Source of the DNA: HGM04593 sp045636125 | GTDB lineage: Bacteria; Bacteroidota; Bacteroidia; Bacteroidales; Bacteroidaceae | DNA: 64,000 nucleotides | Direction: 5' to 3' | NCBI GenBank assembly: GCA_045636125.1 | Contig: JAZTWX010000020.1 | Span: 132,012-196,011, forward strand | Shown here: in pieces, positions 1-8,853 of the stretch | Numbering within the stretch: position 1 is the first letter of the stretch | How the letters are laid out: each line of letters begins with the position of its first letter | Translations under genes and position numbers: made by a program | The notes under the pieces: generated by a model | Databases searched by the model: none | Seen by the model: the letters and a program-made list of their open reading frames with translations, nothing else | What the model was told of the DNA's origin: nothing

Positions 1-326
1 CCGAAAGGCTCAACTGGAAGAGTTTCAAAAAAGGGATGCTCGTTTGCCACCAGGCATTCTTTGCGCGCCGCGACATTGCCCCGTGCTATAATTTGGAGTA
101 CCGTTTTTCGGCCGATGTCGACTGGTGCATAAGGGTAATGAAAAAAGCCACCACGCTGGTGAACACCCACGTTGTGATAGTGAACTTTTTGCAGAACGGC
201 CTTTCGTTGAAAAACCACCGCGCTTCGCTGCTGGAGCGTTTCCGCATAATGTGCAGGCATTATGGGGTGGTGAGCACCCTCTTCAACCATTTGTGGTTCG
301 TTGTGCGTGCAGTGATAAAAAAATAA
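1..326 (+). CDS. Glycosyltransferase family 2, C-terminal part (truncated by window edge)
   Basis: The open frame (codons from base 3) runs in from the left edge and stops at 326, so only about 107 C-terminal residues are visible. The pattern QAFFARRD followed by YRFSADVDWCIRVMK is the usual C-terminal part of Bacteroidales GT2 enzymes of the WcaA type, where the acceptor-site aspartates (DVDW) and a following amphipathic region are conserved. The expected role is sugar transfer onto a cell-surface polysaccharide or lipid-linked glycan on the cytoplasmic face. The donor and acceptor cannot be told from this fragment, and the catalytic DxD part lies outside the window. Confidence 0.75.
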   Translation, partial: ERLNWKSFKKGMLVCHQAFFARRDIAPCYNLEYRFSADVDWCIRVMKKATTLVNTHVVIVNFLQNGLSLKNHRASLLERFRIMCRHYGVVSTLFNHLWFVVRAVIKK

Positions 327-348
327 ACCATCAAAAAAACTTATAACT

Positions 349-1740
349 ATGTTCAAGAAAGAGACTTACATTGAGCGTCGCGAGATTTTGAAAAAGAGAG
401 TGGGCAGTGGCCTTTTGCTTTTCCTGGGTAACACCGAGGTGGGAGTAAACTATGCCGACAATGCCTATCACTTCCGTCAGGATTCAACTTTCCTCTACTA
501 TTTTGCATCGGACTATTCGGGCCTTGCAGCAATAATCGACATTGACGAGGACAAGGAGATAATCTTTGGCGACGAGCTTACAATAGACGATATTGTGTGG
601 ACAGGCGTGCAGCCCACAATCAAGGAGAAGAGCGAGCGTGTGGGAATTACTCTCACAAAGCCTATGGCCGAGCTTGCATCTTACATAAAGGCTGCGCAGA
701 GCAAGGGACAGAAGATTCATTTTCTCCCTCCCTACCGTGGCGACCACAAGGTGTGGCTGCAGGAGCTCCTTGGACTTACACCGGCGCAGCAACCATCGGC
801 CGTGTCGATGGATTTTGTAAAGGCTGTAATTGCGCAGCGTAACTACAAGAGCGCCGAGGAGATTGAGCAGATTGAGGAGGCTGTGAACGTGTCGGTCGAT
901 ATGCACTGCGCTGCAATGCGTGCCGTGCGCCCCGGAACAACCGAAGCCGAAATTGTGTCGGTTGTGCAGGCCGAGGCTGCAAAGCATAATTTCAACCTTT
1001 CCTTCCCCATTATCGCAACAATAAACGGCCAGACACTGCACAACCATGCTTACGGCACCGAGCCTCTCAAGGAGGGGCAGATGTTCCTGCTCGATTCGGG
1101 CTGCGAGAATGCAATGCACTACGCCGGCGACCTCACCACCACAATGCCTGTGGGAAAGGCCTTCACCGCACAGCAGCGCGATGTGTGCAACATTCTGCGC
1201 CGTGCCCACCTTGCTGCAACATCAATGCTTGCGCCCGGTGTGGAGTACCGCGACGTCCACTTTAAGGTGCTCACCGAAATTGCATCGGGAATGAAGGAGC
1301 TTGGCCTTATGAAAGGCGACGCTGCCGAGGCTGCCCGTGTGGGTGCTGCCTGTATGTTCCTCCCCCACGGCCTTGGTCATATGATGGGACTCGATGTTCA
1401 CGATATGGAGAACTTTGGCGAGCTTTATGTGGGCTACGAGGAGGGCCGTTCAAAGAGCTCTCTCTTTGGCTGGAAGTCGTTGCGCCTTGCAAAAGCGCTT
1501 GAGCCCGGTTATGTGTTCACTGTGGAGCCCGGTATATACTTTATCCCCGACCTCATTGACAAATGGCGTGCCGAAAAGCAGTTCACCGACTTTATCTGCT
1601 ACGACAAGCTCGACGCTTGGCGCTCTTTCGGCGGAATACGCAACGAGGAGGATTACCTCGTCTTTGAGGGTGGTGCGCGCCGCTTGGGCAAGTACAAGCC
1701 TATGGCTCCCGAAGAGATTGAGGCCGAGCATAACAAATAA
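349..1740 (+). CDS. pepP: Xaa-Pro aminopeptidase (M24 family)
   Basis: A 463-residue M24 metallopeptidase that removes an N-terminal residue preceding proline, probably in the cytoplasm with two Mn ions. An N-terminal aminopeptidase-P domain (about residues 1-150) precedes the pita-bread catalytic domain. The five metal ligands are visible in order: LLDSGCE (Asp), GDLTTT (Asp), LPHGLGHMMGLDVHD (His), TVEPGIY (Glu) and RNEEDYLV (Glu). Length is normal for the family. The stop codon overlaps the start of the next gene by one base (TAATG), so translation is probably coupled, although the products have no obvious joint function. Confidence 0.95.
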   Translation: MFKKETYIERREILKKRVGSGLLLFLGNTEVGVNYADNAYHFRQDSTFLYYFASDYSGLAAIIDIDEDKEIIFGDELTIDDIVWTGVQPTIKEKSERVGITLTKPMAELASYIKAAQSKGQKIHFLPPYRGDHKVWLQELLGLTPAQQPSAVSMDFVKAVIAQRNYKSAEEIEQIEEAVNVSVDMHCAAMRAVRPGTTEAEIVSVVQAEAAKHNFNLSFPIIATINGQTLHNHAYGTEPLKEGQMFLLDSGCENAMHYAGDLTTTMPVGKAFTAQQRDVCNILRRAHLAATSMLAPGVEYRDVHFKVLTEIASGMKELGLMKGDAAEAARVGAACMFLPHGLGHMMGLDVHDMENFGELYVGYEEGRSKSSLFGWKSLRLAKALEPGYVFTVEPGIYFIPDLIDKWRAEKQFTDFICYDKLDAWRSFGGIRNEEDYLVFEGGARRLGKYKPMAPEEIEAEHNK

Positions 1741-3257
1741 TGCGAACCATGAATTTTGTCACAAAATACAAGTATCCACTGGGGCTGGCGTTGCTTGCCC
1801 TGGTGGTTTTTGTCTATATATTCAACGCTAAAATCGATTTCAACGGCGACAACTGCTATTATTACATTTTTGCATCGTCGCTGGCTGCCGGCAACGGGTA
1901 CACCGACGTTATGGGCAACGCAACAGCCTTGTTCCCTCCCGGCTACCCATTGTTGATGGCTCTTGTGCGCTTTTTCACGGCTTCGGTGGTTGCGCAGAAG
2001 GTCTTTAACCTTGTGCTGCTCTTTGCGGCGGTGCTGTTGCTGTTCTTTATTCTGCTGGGCGAAAAGGTGCGTCAGCCGTTGGCATTTGTGGCGTGCGCCG
2101 CAGTGCTGGTAACCCCCCACCTGCTGGAGTTTTCCACAATGATGATGAGCGAGGCATCGTGCATCTTCTTCATAATGCTCTCGCTCTACTCTTTCGGGCG
2201 CTTGCCCCGGGAAGGTAGCGTGTGGCGCTCGCCGTGGCTGTGGGTGTTCCTGTTCGCTACTGTATATACCTTTTATATACGCACGCAGGCAGTGGTGTTT
2301 GTGGGCGCGGTAGTGGTTGCGCTGCTGTGTGCGCGTCGCTTTAAGGTGGCTGCCGCTGCCGTGGCTGCCTTTGTGCTGGGCTATGCACCGTGGGCACTGC
2401 GTAATGTGGTGCTGGGCGTGGGGCAGTCGCGTTATATGAGCCAGATCGATTTTTCGAACGTGTGGGGCAATGCCAGGATGCTTCTTGTGCAGGCTCTCCC
2501 CGAAAGCGTTGTTCCGTTTTTCGATGTAAACTATGCCGCCCGCCCGTCGGCTCTGCTTGTTGCAATTGCTGTTGTAATGCTTGCCGTTATGTTCTATGGC
2601 TTCTGGCAATTGAAGGGCCTGCGTGTGCTGTTGCCTCTCTTTTTTGCGGGTAATATTGCAATTGTGGCAATAATGAACACCCCCAGCTATTACCGTTATA
2701 TGGTAATAGCCCTGCCGCTCATTACGGCCGGCCTGCTCGTGGGTTTTTGGGGGTTGTGCAACGCTGTTTGCCAACGTTTCTTGCGCCGTGGCTTTTCGGC
2801 GTGGTTCCTGCTGCTCCTGTTAATACCGCTTTTTGTAGACGGCAGCCGTAACGAAAAACACAACCTGCAGGGGTTGAACGCAATTGCCATCGACGATTAC
2901 CCGCCCTTCTTCAAGAATTTCCTTGCAATAGGCGAGAATATGAGAAACCGGAATGTGCTTGTTGCCTGCCGCAAGCCCGAACTTTTCTATGTCCACTCGG
3001 GCATAAGGGCTGTGAGGTTGGGGGAGTACAAGACCTCCATTGAAATTCTCAACGATATGGTGGACAGGCGCATAGATTACCTGCTGCTCGAAAATATGGG
3101 CTTCCGTTACACATACGAGAAACTTTACCCGTTGACAACGGAGTATGAAAAATTCTTCACCCTCGAAATGTATACTGCCGAGCCCGAGAACCTGCTCTTC
3201 AGGTTCCACCGCCGTGAGGCCGAAAATTGGCTGCGGCAGAATTGTTACAGATGGTAG
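1740..3257 (+). CDS. Polytopic GT-C membrane glycosyltransferase (ArnT/PMT-like)
   Basis: A 505-residue protein with roughly ten hydrophobic segments and a soluble C-terminal tail of about 130 residues. The first periplasmic loop contains an acidic motif (DFNGDNCYYY, about residues 33-42) where GT-C enzymes keep their catalytic Asp, followed by the LFPPGYPLLMALV stretch usual in family 39-like mannosyl or aminoarabinosyl transferases. It probably moves a sugar from a polyprenyl-phosphate carrier to an envelope acceptor; the sugar and acceptor are unknown. It overlaps pepP by one base and is followed by a strong terminator at 3265-3299. Confidence 0.75.
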   Translation: MRTMNFVTKYKYPLGLALLALVVFVYIFNAKIDFNGDNCYYYIFASSLAAGNGYTDVMGNATALFPPGYPLLMALVRFFTASVVAQKVFNLVLLFAAVLLLFFILLGEKVRQPLAFVACAAVLVTPHLLEFSTMMMSEASCIFFIMLSLYSFGRLPREGSVWRSPWLWVFLFATVYTFYIRTQAVVFVGAVVVALLCARRFKVAAAAVAAFVLGYAPWALRNVVLGVGQSRYMSQIDFSNVWGNARMLLVQALPESVVPFFDVNYAARPSALLVAIAVVMLAVMFYGFWQLKGLRVLLPLFFAGNIAIVAIMNTPSYYRYMVIALPLITAGLLVGFWGLCNAVCQRFLRRGFSAWFLLLLLIPLFVDGSRNEKHNLQGLNAIAIDDYPPFFKNFLAIGENMRNRNVLVACRKPELFYVHSGIRAVRLGEYKTSIEILNDMVDRRIDYLLLENMGFRYTYEKLYPLTTEYEKFFTLEMYTAEPENLLFRFHRREAENWLRQNCYRW

Positions 3258-3264
3258 TCGCAAG

Positions 3265-3299
3265 GTAAAAAAGCAGAGCACGGCCGCTCTGCTTTTTTC
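3265..3299. terminator. Rho-independent terminator, bidirectional
   Basis: An inverted repeat with arms AAAAAGCAGAG and CTCTGCTTTTTT around a GC-rich loop lies just after the membrane glycosyltransferase stop. It separates that transcript from the riboswitch-controlled nrd operon. The A-rich left arm allows function from either side. Confidence 0.85.
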
Positions 3300-3371
3300 T
3301 TTTATCTTTGCTGCAAAAGAATTTGTTTTTTGTGCCGTGTTTTAATATAAAATCACTATTTTCGCAACAGA

Positions 3372-3540
3372 ATAGGTTCCTTTGAAATATCCCTTTCAAA
3401 GGATTAAAAGGGAAACGTGTGAAAATCCCGTACAGTCCCGCTGCTGTGAAACTCTTTTGACAGCCCGGATATTCTGCCACTGGCCCTGCGCCGGGAAGGC
3501 TCCGGGGCGAGGAGTGAGTCAGAAGACCTGCCTGTTCTTT
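3372..3540 (+). promoter_or_regulatory. Cobalamin (adenosylcobalamin-class) riboswitch upstream of nrdD
   Basis: The leader shows the conserved blocks of the cobalamin aptamer in order: AGGTTCC near 3374, TTAAAAGGGAAAC near 3404, TGAAAATCCCG, ACAGTCCCGCTGCTGTGA near 3433, the B12 box GCCACTG at about 3476, CCGGGAAGG, and GAGTGAGTCAGAAGACCTGCC ending near 3532. The nrdD start codon is about 70 bases beyond the aptamer, leaving room for an expression platform acting on translation or termination, though no clean terminator hairpin is evident. A -7-like element TATCTTTG at 3303-3310 could start the transcript, but no good -33 box lies at the right distance. Established for the class: B12 binding represses the gene downstream. 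Confidence 0.93.
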
Positions 3541-3612
3541 AAGTCTGTCGTTGCTCGTGGATTGGCGCGGCAGTGCGAATTATTTTTACAAAACCATCAA
3601 CATCCTACTAGA

Positions 3613-5820
3613 ATGATTCAGACAGTGCTTAAACGCGATGGACGCATCGTGGGTTTTAATGAGGAAAAGATAGTAACGGCTATCCGTAAGGCGATGCTCC
3701 ACACCGAAAAGGGTGAGGATATGGCGCTCATACGCCAGATAACCGACCACATATCTATTAAGGGCGATTCGCAGATGACCGTGGAGGCCATACAGGACAT
3801 GGTTGAAATGGAGCTTATGAAGAGTAGCCGCAAGGATGTTGCAAAAAAATACATTGCCTACCGCAACCAGCGCAGCATTGCCCGCAAGGCAAAGACACGC
3901 GATATGTTCCAGGAGATTATAAACATAAAATCGAACGACATTACGCGTGAAAATGCCAATATGAACGCCGATACTCCGGCGGGAATGATGATGAAATTCG
4001 CCAGCGAAACAACAAAACCCTATGTCGACGACTTTTTGCTTGGCGACGAGGTGCTCGATGCTGTTGCCAACAGCTATCTGCACATTCACGACAAGGATTA
4101 CTATCCCACAAAGAGCCTCACCTGCTGCCAGCACCCTCTCGACCACATTCTCGAAAACGGTTTCTGTGTGGGCCACGGTGAGTCGCGTCCCGCAAAACGC
4201 ATAGAAACAGCCAGCGTGCTTGCCTGCATTTCAATGGAGACTGCACAGAACGAGATGCACGGCGGCCAGGCTATCCCTGCGTTCGATTTCTATATGGCAC
4301 CCTATGTGCGCGCCACTTTCATTGAGGAGCTTAAGAACCTCGAGGAGCTTACATCGGCCAACTATGCTCACCTCTACGACCGCGAAATAAACGATTACGA
4401 GGAGCTTCCGCTCGATTTCCTTTCGGGTGACGAGCGCATTGTGCAGCACGCAATGAATCGCACCGTGAAACGTGTGCACCAGGCAATGGAGGCGTTCATC
4501 CATAACATGAATACAATTCACTCGCGTGGTGGTAACCAGGTGGTTTTCAGTTCAATAAACTACGGAACCGATACTTCGGCCGAAGGCCGCTGCGTCATAA
4601 GGGAATTGCTCAACAGCACCTATCGTGGTGTGGGCAACGGCGAAACAGCCATCTTCCCCATTCAGATATGGAAAAAGAAACGTGGCGTGAGCTACTTGCC
4701 CGACGACCGCAACTACGACCTCTACCAGCTTGCCTGCAAAGTGTCGGCGCGCCGCTTCTTCCCCAACTTCCTTAACCTCGACGCTACATTCAACCAGAAT
4801 GAAGCGTGGAGAGCCGACGATCCCAAGCGTTACATACACGAGGTTGCCACAATGGGCTGCCGCACACGTGTCTTCGAGAACCGTTTCGGTATGAAGACAT
4901 CCATAGGCCGCGGTAACCTTTCGTTCTCAACAGTAAACATTGTGCGCCTGGCTATTGAGTGTATGAATGTGGAGGACAAGCAGCAGCGCGTGGCACAGTT
5001 CTTTGCACGCCTCGACAGCCTGCTCGAAATTACCGCAAAGCAGCTGCACGAACGTATGGAGTTCCAGCGCACTGCCTTTGCAAAGCAGTTCCCTTTGCTT
5101 ATGTCGGCACTGTGGGTGGGATGCGACAAACTTAAACCCACCGATACCATTGCATCGGTAATTAACCAGGGCACGCTGGGTATTGGCTTTATTGGTCTTG
5201 CAGAGTGTCTTGTGGCTCTTTTGGGCAAGCATCACGGCGAGAGCGATGAGGCTCAGGAGCTTGGTGTCAAGATTATAACCTATATGCGCGACCGTGCCAA
5301 CGATTTTTCGGAGCGCTACCAGCACAACTACAGTATCCTTGCGACGCCCGCCGAGGGCCTTTCGGGCAAGTTCACCCGTGCCGACCGCAAACGCTTCGGC
5401 GTAATAGAGGGTGTTACAGACCGCGATTATTACACCAACAGTAACCACGTTCCTGTGTACTACAAGTGCAGTGCGCGTCACAAGGCCGAAATCGAGGCAC
5501 CGTACCACGCACTCACCGGCGGTGGACACATTTTCTACGTGGAAATTGATGGCGACGCAACCCACAACCCCGAAGCCATTATGCGCGTTGTAGATATGAT
5601 GGATAAATACAACCTGGGTTACGGCTCGGTGAACCACAACCGCAACCGTTGTATGGACTGCGGTTACGAAAATTCGGAAAAGGATTTGAAGGCCTGCCCC
5701 AAATGCGGTAGCACAAACCTCGACCGCCTGCAGCGCATCACCGGCTATCTTGTGGGAACAACCGACCGTTGGAACAAGGCAAAACTTGCCGAACTTAACG
5801 ACCGCGTTGTCCACGAATAA
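3613..5820 (+). CDS. nrdD: Anaerobic (class III) ribonucleoside-triphosphate reductase
   Basis: A 735-residue glycyl-radical enzyme that makes deoxyribonucleotides without oxygen. It has an N-terminal ATP-cone allosteric domain (about residues 1-95, MIQTVLKRDGRIVGFNEEK), the central barrel, and a C-terminal zinc site with two CxxC pairs (CMDCGY and CPKCGS) just before the radical loop region (TGYLVGTTDRWN). The frame stays open upstream to 3382, but that extension translates the riboswitch; ATG 3613 matches the family N-terminus. It forms a unit with the activase nrdG 12 bases downstream. Expression is predicted to fall when cobalamin is plentiful, favouring a B12-dependent class II enzyme elsewhere in the genome (inference). 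Confidence 0.97.
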   Translation: MIQTVLKRDGRIVGFNEEKIVTAIRKAMLHTEKGEDMALIRQITDHISIKGDSQMTVEAIQDMVEMELMKSSRKDVAKKYIAYRNQRSIARKAKTRDMFQEIINIKSNDITRENANMNADTPAGMMMKFASETTKPYVDDFLLGDEVLDAVANSYLHIHDKDYYPTKSLTCCQHPLDHILENGFCVGHGESRPAKRIETASVLACISMETAQNEMHGGQAIPAFDFYMAPYVRATFIEELKNLEELTSANYAHLYDREINDYEELPLDFLSGDERIVQHAMNRTVKRVHQAMEAFIHNMNTIHSRGGNQVVFSSINYGTDTSAEGRCVIRELLNSTYRGVGNGETAIFPIQIWKKKRGVSYLPDDRNYDLYQLACKVSARRFFPNFLNLDATFNQNEAWRADDPKRYIHEVATMGCRTRVFENRFGMKTSIGRGNLSFSTVNIVRLAIECMNVEDKQQRVAQFFARLDSLLEITAKQLHERMEFQRTAFAKQFPLLMSALWVGCDKLKPTDTIASVINQGTLGIGFIGLAECLVALLGKHHGESDEAQELGVKIITYMRDRANDFSERYQHNYSILATPAEGLSGKFTRADRKRFGVIEGVTDRDYYTNSNHVPVYYKCSARHKAEIEAPYHALTGGGHIFYVEIDGDATHNPEAIMRVVDMMDKYNLGYGSVNHNRNRCMDCGYENSEKDLKACPKCGSTNLDRLQRITGYLVGTTDRWNKAKLAELNDRVVHE

Positions 5821-5832
5821 AGCCGCTCCCCG

Positions 5833-6324
5833 ATGTTGTCTATATTGAATATATTGGAAGATACAACTGTCGATGGACCGGGGTTCCGCACCTCGGTCTA
5901 TTGTGCAGGTTGTCCCCGCCGCTGCCCCGGTTGCCACAACCCGCAGTCGTGGAATATAGACAACGGCCACCCTATGGCTATTGACGAAATTCTCGAAATA
6001 ATACTTGCCGACGAGTTTGCCGACGTTACCTTCAGCGGCGGCGACCCAATGTTTCAGGCACAGGGCTTTGTCCGCCTTGCAGCCGCCATTAAGGAAAAAA
6101 GCAACAAGAATATATGGTGTTTCACGGGCTACCTGTTCGAGGAACTGCTTGAAAACCCCGTTCAAAAGGAGCTTTTGCAGCACATAGACGTGCTTGTCGA
6201 CGGGCCCTTTGTGCAGGAATTGCGCGACGAACAACTCCGTTTCAGGGGTAGCAGCAACCAACGGGTGATCGATGTGCCGCGTTCCCTTGCAAGCGGTGCG
6301 GTTGTTCTTGTCGAAGGTATGTAG
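5833..6324 (+). CDS. nrdG: Anaerobic ribonucleotide reductase activating protein (radical SAM)
   Basis: A 163-residue radical-SAM activase that abstracts hydrogen from the NrdD glycine to install the glycyl radical. The iron-sulfur motif CPRRCPGC (CxxxCxxC) is near residue 30, preceded by the DGPGFRTSVYCAGC segment, and the SAM-binding TFSGGDPM motif follows near residue 65. Length is usual for NrdG. It lies 12 bases after nrdD, is cotranscribed with it, and so is under the same riboswitch. Its stop codon is inside the left arm of the downstream terminator. Confidence 0.96.
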   Translation: MLSILNILEDTTVDGPGFRTSVYCAGCPRRCPGCHNPQSWNIDNGHPMAIDEILEIILADEFADVTFSGGDPMFQAQGFVRLAAAIKEKSNKNIWCFTGYLFEELLENPVQKELLQHIDVLVDGPFVQELRDEQLRFRGSSNQRVIDVPRSLASGAVVLVEGM

Positions 6325-6349
6325 CGGGTTATTTCCCGCTACTTTTTTT
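6321..6349. terminator. Shared terminator between nrdG and the PAP2 gene
   Basis: Perfect arms GTAGCGGG and CCCGCTAC are separated by a short loop and followed by seven T on the plus strand. The hairpin contains the nrdG stop codon and overlaps the 3' end of the convergent PAP2 gene, so it ends the nrd transcript. Confidence 0.88.
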
Positions 6350-7282
6350 GTATAGATATGTGGTGAGCGCGTACACACCTACGCCACTCAAAAGGCCTGC
6401 AATGCCGTCGATAAGGTAGTGGGCTTTTATGTACACCGTTGCGCAGCAGAGCAGGACAAAGAACGGGAGCAACGTGAGGGTGAGCCCTTTGCTTGTGCGG
6501 CGGGCAAGCAGCATAATTATGGTTGAAACGCCTATGTGCGAGCTTGGGAAGGCAGCTGTGGGGCGTTCACCCGATGCTTGTGCCATATTCACAAGCGCGG
6601 TAAAGAAGCCATCCTTGTCGGCCTGTGGCAGGGTGATTTCGGGGTTAAGGTTGAAATAGTTCCCAATTTCGGGGAATTGCCCGGCGGCAACGGCAGCGTC
6701 GCCAATAACGGGGAAGTAGAACTGCGGGCCTGCAACGGGCACGAAGATGTACACAATATAGTAGATGAAGAACGATGCTATTATTACAAACGTACAGCGT
6801 TCGGCCTCGCGCGGTTGCTTGAAAAAGTACCACAGTACAATGGCTATGATCATAGGGTAGTAGGCCCAGTAGCCCATATTGAAAGCCTCGCGCCACAGTG
6901 TGTGGCTGCACACCTGCTCGAAAAGCACGGCCGGCTGGCAACCGAAAAGCCACTGCTCGGCTGTGGCGGCAATGTGGTCGAGGTTGGCGAATATGCGGTT
7001 GAATTCAAAGGTGTCGGGGTACCAGTAGCTGAGCAGCGACATTTGCCCCACAATGCGGGTAAGGCGTGTGAGCGGCGAGGGGTAGAGGGTATACAGGTAT
7101 ATTATGGCAAACGTTCCCGCTGCAATGAAAAAACGCCCCATAAGCATCTCTTGCGGGTGGTGCAGGCGGTTGAAAAAGATGATTATGAGTATTGTGGTTA
7201 AGAGATTGTAGAGAAGGTTGAGCTTCTCCACGGCGAGCATGCGCACATTGCACTCCTCGCGGGTGAGAAATTTTACAGCCAT
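6329..7282 (-). CDS. PAP2-superfamily membrane phosphatase
   Basis: A 317-residue protein with about six hydrophobic helices. Two of the three PAP2 phosphatase motifs are clear: FPSSHIGVS (about residues 245-253) with the catalytic-region His, and AHYLIDGIAG (about residues 288-297) with the second His and Asp. This fold dephosphorylates lipid phosphates or transfers head groups (phosphatidate phosphatase, undecaprenyl-pyrophosphate phosphatase, Aur1-like synthases); the Ser-Ser variant of the PSGH motif resembles the Aur1-like branch, so a sphingolipid or inositol-lipid role is possible but not shown. It overlaps the upstream epimerase gene by 10 bases and is cotranscribed with it. Confidence 0.82.
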   Translation of the reverse strand: MAVKFLTREECNVRMLAVEKLNLLYNLLTTILIIIFFNRLHHPQEMLMGRFFIAAGTFAIIYLYTLYPSPLTRLTRIVGQMSLLSYWYPDTFEFNRIFANLDHIAATAEQWLFGCQPAVLFEQVCSHTLWREAFNMGYWAYYPMIIAIVLWYFFKQPREAERCTFVIIASFFIYYIVYIFVPVAGPQFYFPVIGDAAVAAGQFPEIGNYFNLNPEITLPQADKDGFFTALVNMAQASGERPTAAFPSSHIGVSTIIMLLARRTSKGLTLTLLPFFVLLCCATVYIKAHYLIDGIAGLLSGVGVYALTTYLYKKSSGK

Positions 7283-8286
7283 TTTTCCTGTTTATACCAA
7301 TTGATTGTTTCGCGTGTTCCTTGTTCGAGCGTGTACCGGGCGGTGAACTGCAGCTCCCGTTCAATGGGGCCGGTGTCGCACAGCCAGTTGCGCTGTTTCA
7401 TTATATTATACTTGTCGCTGTTGAGCGTGGCGGGCTTGCCGGTGAGGCGCGCCACCTGTTCGGCAATGGCAGATATTGCTTTGAGCACCCACAGCGGCGC
7501 TGTTATGTGGAAAACCCGTTCAACACCCAGCGAGGCCTGTATGTAGTCGCTGAAGGCGCGGCTGCTGTAGCCGCGCGGCTCGCTCACAAAGTAGCTGCGA
7601 CCGCTTATCTCCTTTTCCGTTGCAAGGTAGATTGCGTTTACAAGGTCTTTCACATATATGAATGTAATTGTCTGCTTTTTGTAGCCAACGGCAAAATCCA
7701 CGTGTTTCTTTATGCTCACAGCCATTTGGAAATAGTCGCTCTCGCGTGGCCCGTACACCCCTGTGGGACGCAGAATAATGTATGGGATGCCGCTGTTCTT
7801 TATGCACTCTTCGGCAAGGAGTTTGCTGTGCCCGTATGCGGTATTGGGTACCGGTGTGTCGCTCTCTTGTATGGGGGTGTGGGGTTCGGTCTCTCTTGCA
7901 GGGCCGAATATGCTCAAGGAGCTCAAATATACTATTTTGCGAGGCTTTGCGCCACACTCTGCGAGAGCTTCTACAAGGTGTTTCGTACCCTCGTAATTTA
8001 TGCTCAAAAACTCCTTTTTATCGATACATTTTGTTACTCCGGCAGCGTGTACGACATAGTCCCAGCTGCCATACTCGCGTGCAAAAGCGGCAACTTGTTC
8101 CTTAAGGTGGTTCTTGCTTGCAAGGTCCAGAGTTATTGTCTTTATACCCTCCTTCTGCAGGTAGCGCAGGCTACTGGTGCCGCGCACTCCTGCCCACACC
8201 TCGTATCCCAGTTCAACGCCCCTTTCGGCAACGAAACTGCCGATGAAACCGCTAGCGCCGGTAACAAGAATTCTTTTCTTTGCCAT
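7273..8286 (-). CDS. NAD-dependent epimerase/dehydratase (extended SDR)
   Basis: A 337-residue extended short-chain dehydrogenase. The Rossmann motif GASGFIGSF is at residues 10-18, the active-site YxxxK is AYGHSK, and PTGVYGPRE is the usual substrate-side loop. The frame is open to 8376, but ATG 8286 (MAKKRILVTG) puts the Rossmann fold at the normal position and fits the promoter at 8308-8339. Relatives act on nucleotide sugars or on 3-beta-hydroxysteroid/polyprenol-like substrates. It overlaps the PAP2 gene by 10 bases, which suggests a joint step in lipid or surface-glycan metabolism (inference). Confidence 0.85.
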   Translation of the reverse strand: MAKKRILVTGASGFIGSFVAERGVELGYEVWAGVRGTSSLRYLQKEGIKTITLDLASKNHLKEQVAAFAREYGSWDYVVHAAGVTKCIDKKEFLSINYEGTKHLVEALAECGAKPRKIVYLSSLSIFGPARETEPHTPIQESDTPVPNTAYGHSKLLAEECIKNSGIPYIILRPTGVYGPRESDYFQMAVSIKKHVDFAVGYKKQTITFIYVKDLVNAIYLATEKEISGRSYFVSEPRGYSSRAFSDYIQASLGVERVFHITAPLWVLKAISAIAEQVARLTGKPATLNSDKYNIMKQRNWLCDTGPIERELQFTARYTLEQGTRETINWYKQEKWL

Positions 8287-8307
8287 AGTGTGTGGATGTT
8301 GCTTGTG

Positions 8308-8339
8308 CAAAGGTACTCTTTTTGTGTCGATATTGCAAC
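8308..8339 (-). promoter_or_regulatory. Bacteroidales-type promoter for the epimerase-PAP2 operon
   Basis: Read on the minus strand: GTTG at 8339-8336, 20 bases, then TACCTTTG at 8315-8308, matching TAnnTTTG exactly and the -33 box in its TTG core. Transcription would begin near 8300, giving a leader of about 15 bases before ATG 8286. Confidence 0.6.
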
Positions 8340-8387
8340 CTTGCCCCGCCGGCCTGTGGTTAATTTTGCAACTCAAAATATTGCATT

Positions 8388-8734
8388 ATGGTTAAAAAGT
8401 TAAAAACAATGCTCTCGCTTTTCGGGGGGTCGGGGTACAGGTATAATTTCAGTCTCTTCACATTCGACAAGGTGCACGGGGTGGAGGGGGCTCTCCCGCA
8501 GCAGCCTGCGGTCTTTGTATTTGCGCGCAGGGGGTACGACCGGCGTCGCAACCGCTTTACGTTCGACCCCATATGTTGCAGCGCAACCACAAACCTTGCG
8601 GGCGTGGCTGTGAGCGAGCTTGCAAAGAGTGTGCCGGCTCTTGTTGATGCCAATTGTGTGGGGTGGCGTTTGTTCCCGGCGAGGATGACCGCTGCACTAT
8701 GGTGGACGATATTGCGAGCCGCATTTTTGCATAG
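8388..8734 (+). pseudogene. Small unknown protein gene with an apparent one-base frameshift
   Basis: The reading frame from ATG 8388 looks coding for about 92 codons (MVKKLKTMLSLFGG to VDANCVG), then runs into an atypical hydrophobic tail ending at 8801. Restoring one G in the GGGG run at 8660-8663 joins it to a frame encoding VAFVPGEDDRCTMVDDIASR and stopping at 8734, giving a plausible 115-residue cytoplasmic protein with no signal peptide. No family is recognised. Either the gene is genuinely broken or the homopolymer was miscalled. If the frame as written is used, the product is 137 residues. Confidence 0.5.
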
Positions 8735-8803
8735 TTTATTGGTTGTGCGGGCGGCTTTTGGCCTTTATTGCTTGTTTTATGTTTTTTTATTGTTAATTTA
8801 GCG

Positions 8804-8822
8804 CATCGTTTTGCAAACGATG
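8804..8822. repeat. Perfect inverted repeat before RNase R
   Basis: Arms CATCGTTT and AAACGATG flank a three-base loop about 30 bases before the rnr start. There is no T-run after it on the plus strand, so it is more likely an operator or leader hairpin than a terminator. Confidence 0.45.
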
Positions 8823-8853
8823 TGATTAATGGAAATTCAATAATTTGTGCGCT

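Noticed and set aside
1653..2774. Minus-strand open frame of 373 codons
   Set aside because: Antisense to the membrane glycosyltransferase gene, His/Gln-rich and without recognisable motifs.
3382..3612. In-frame upstream extension of nrdD by 77 codons
   Set aside because: It translates the cobalamin riboswitch; the conserved ATP-cone N-terminus begins at ATG 3613.
4927..6378. Minus-strand open frame of 483 codons
   Set aside because: Antisense to nrdD and nrdG, both of which have complete family motifs.
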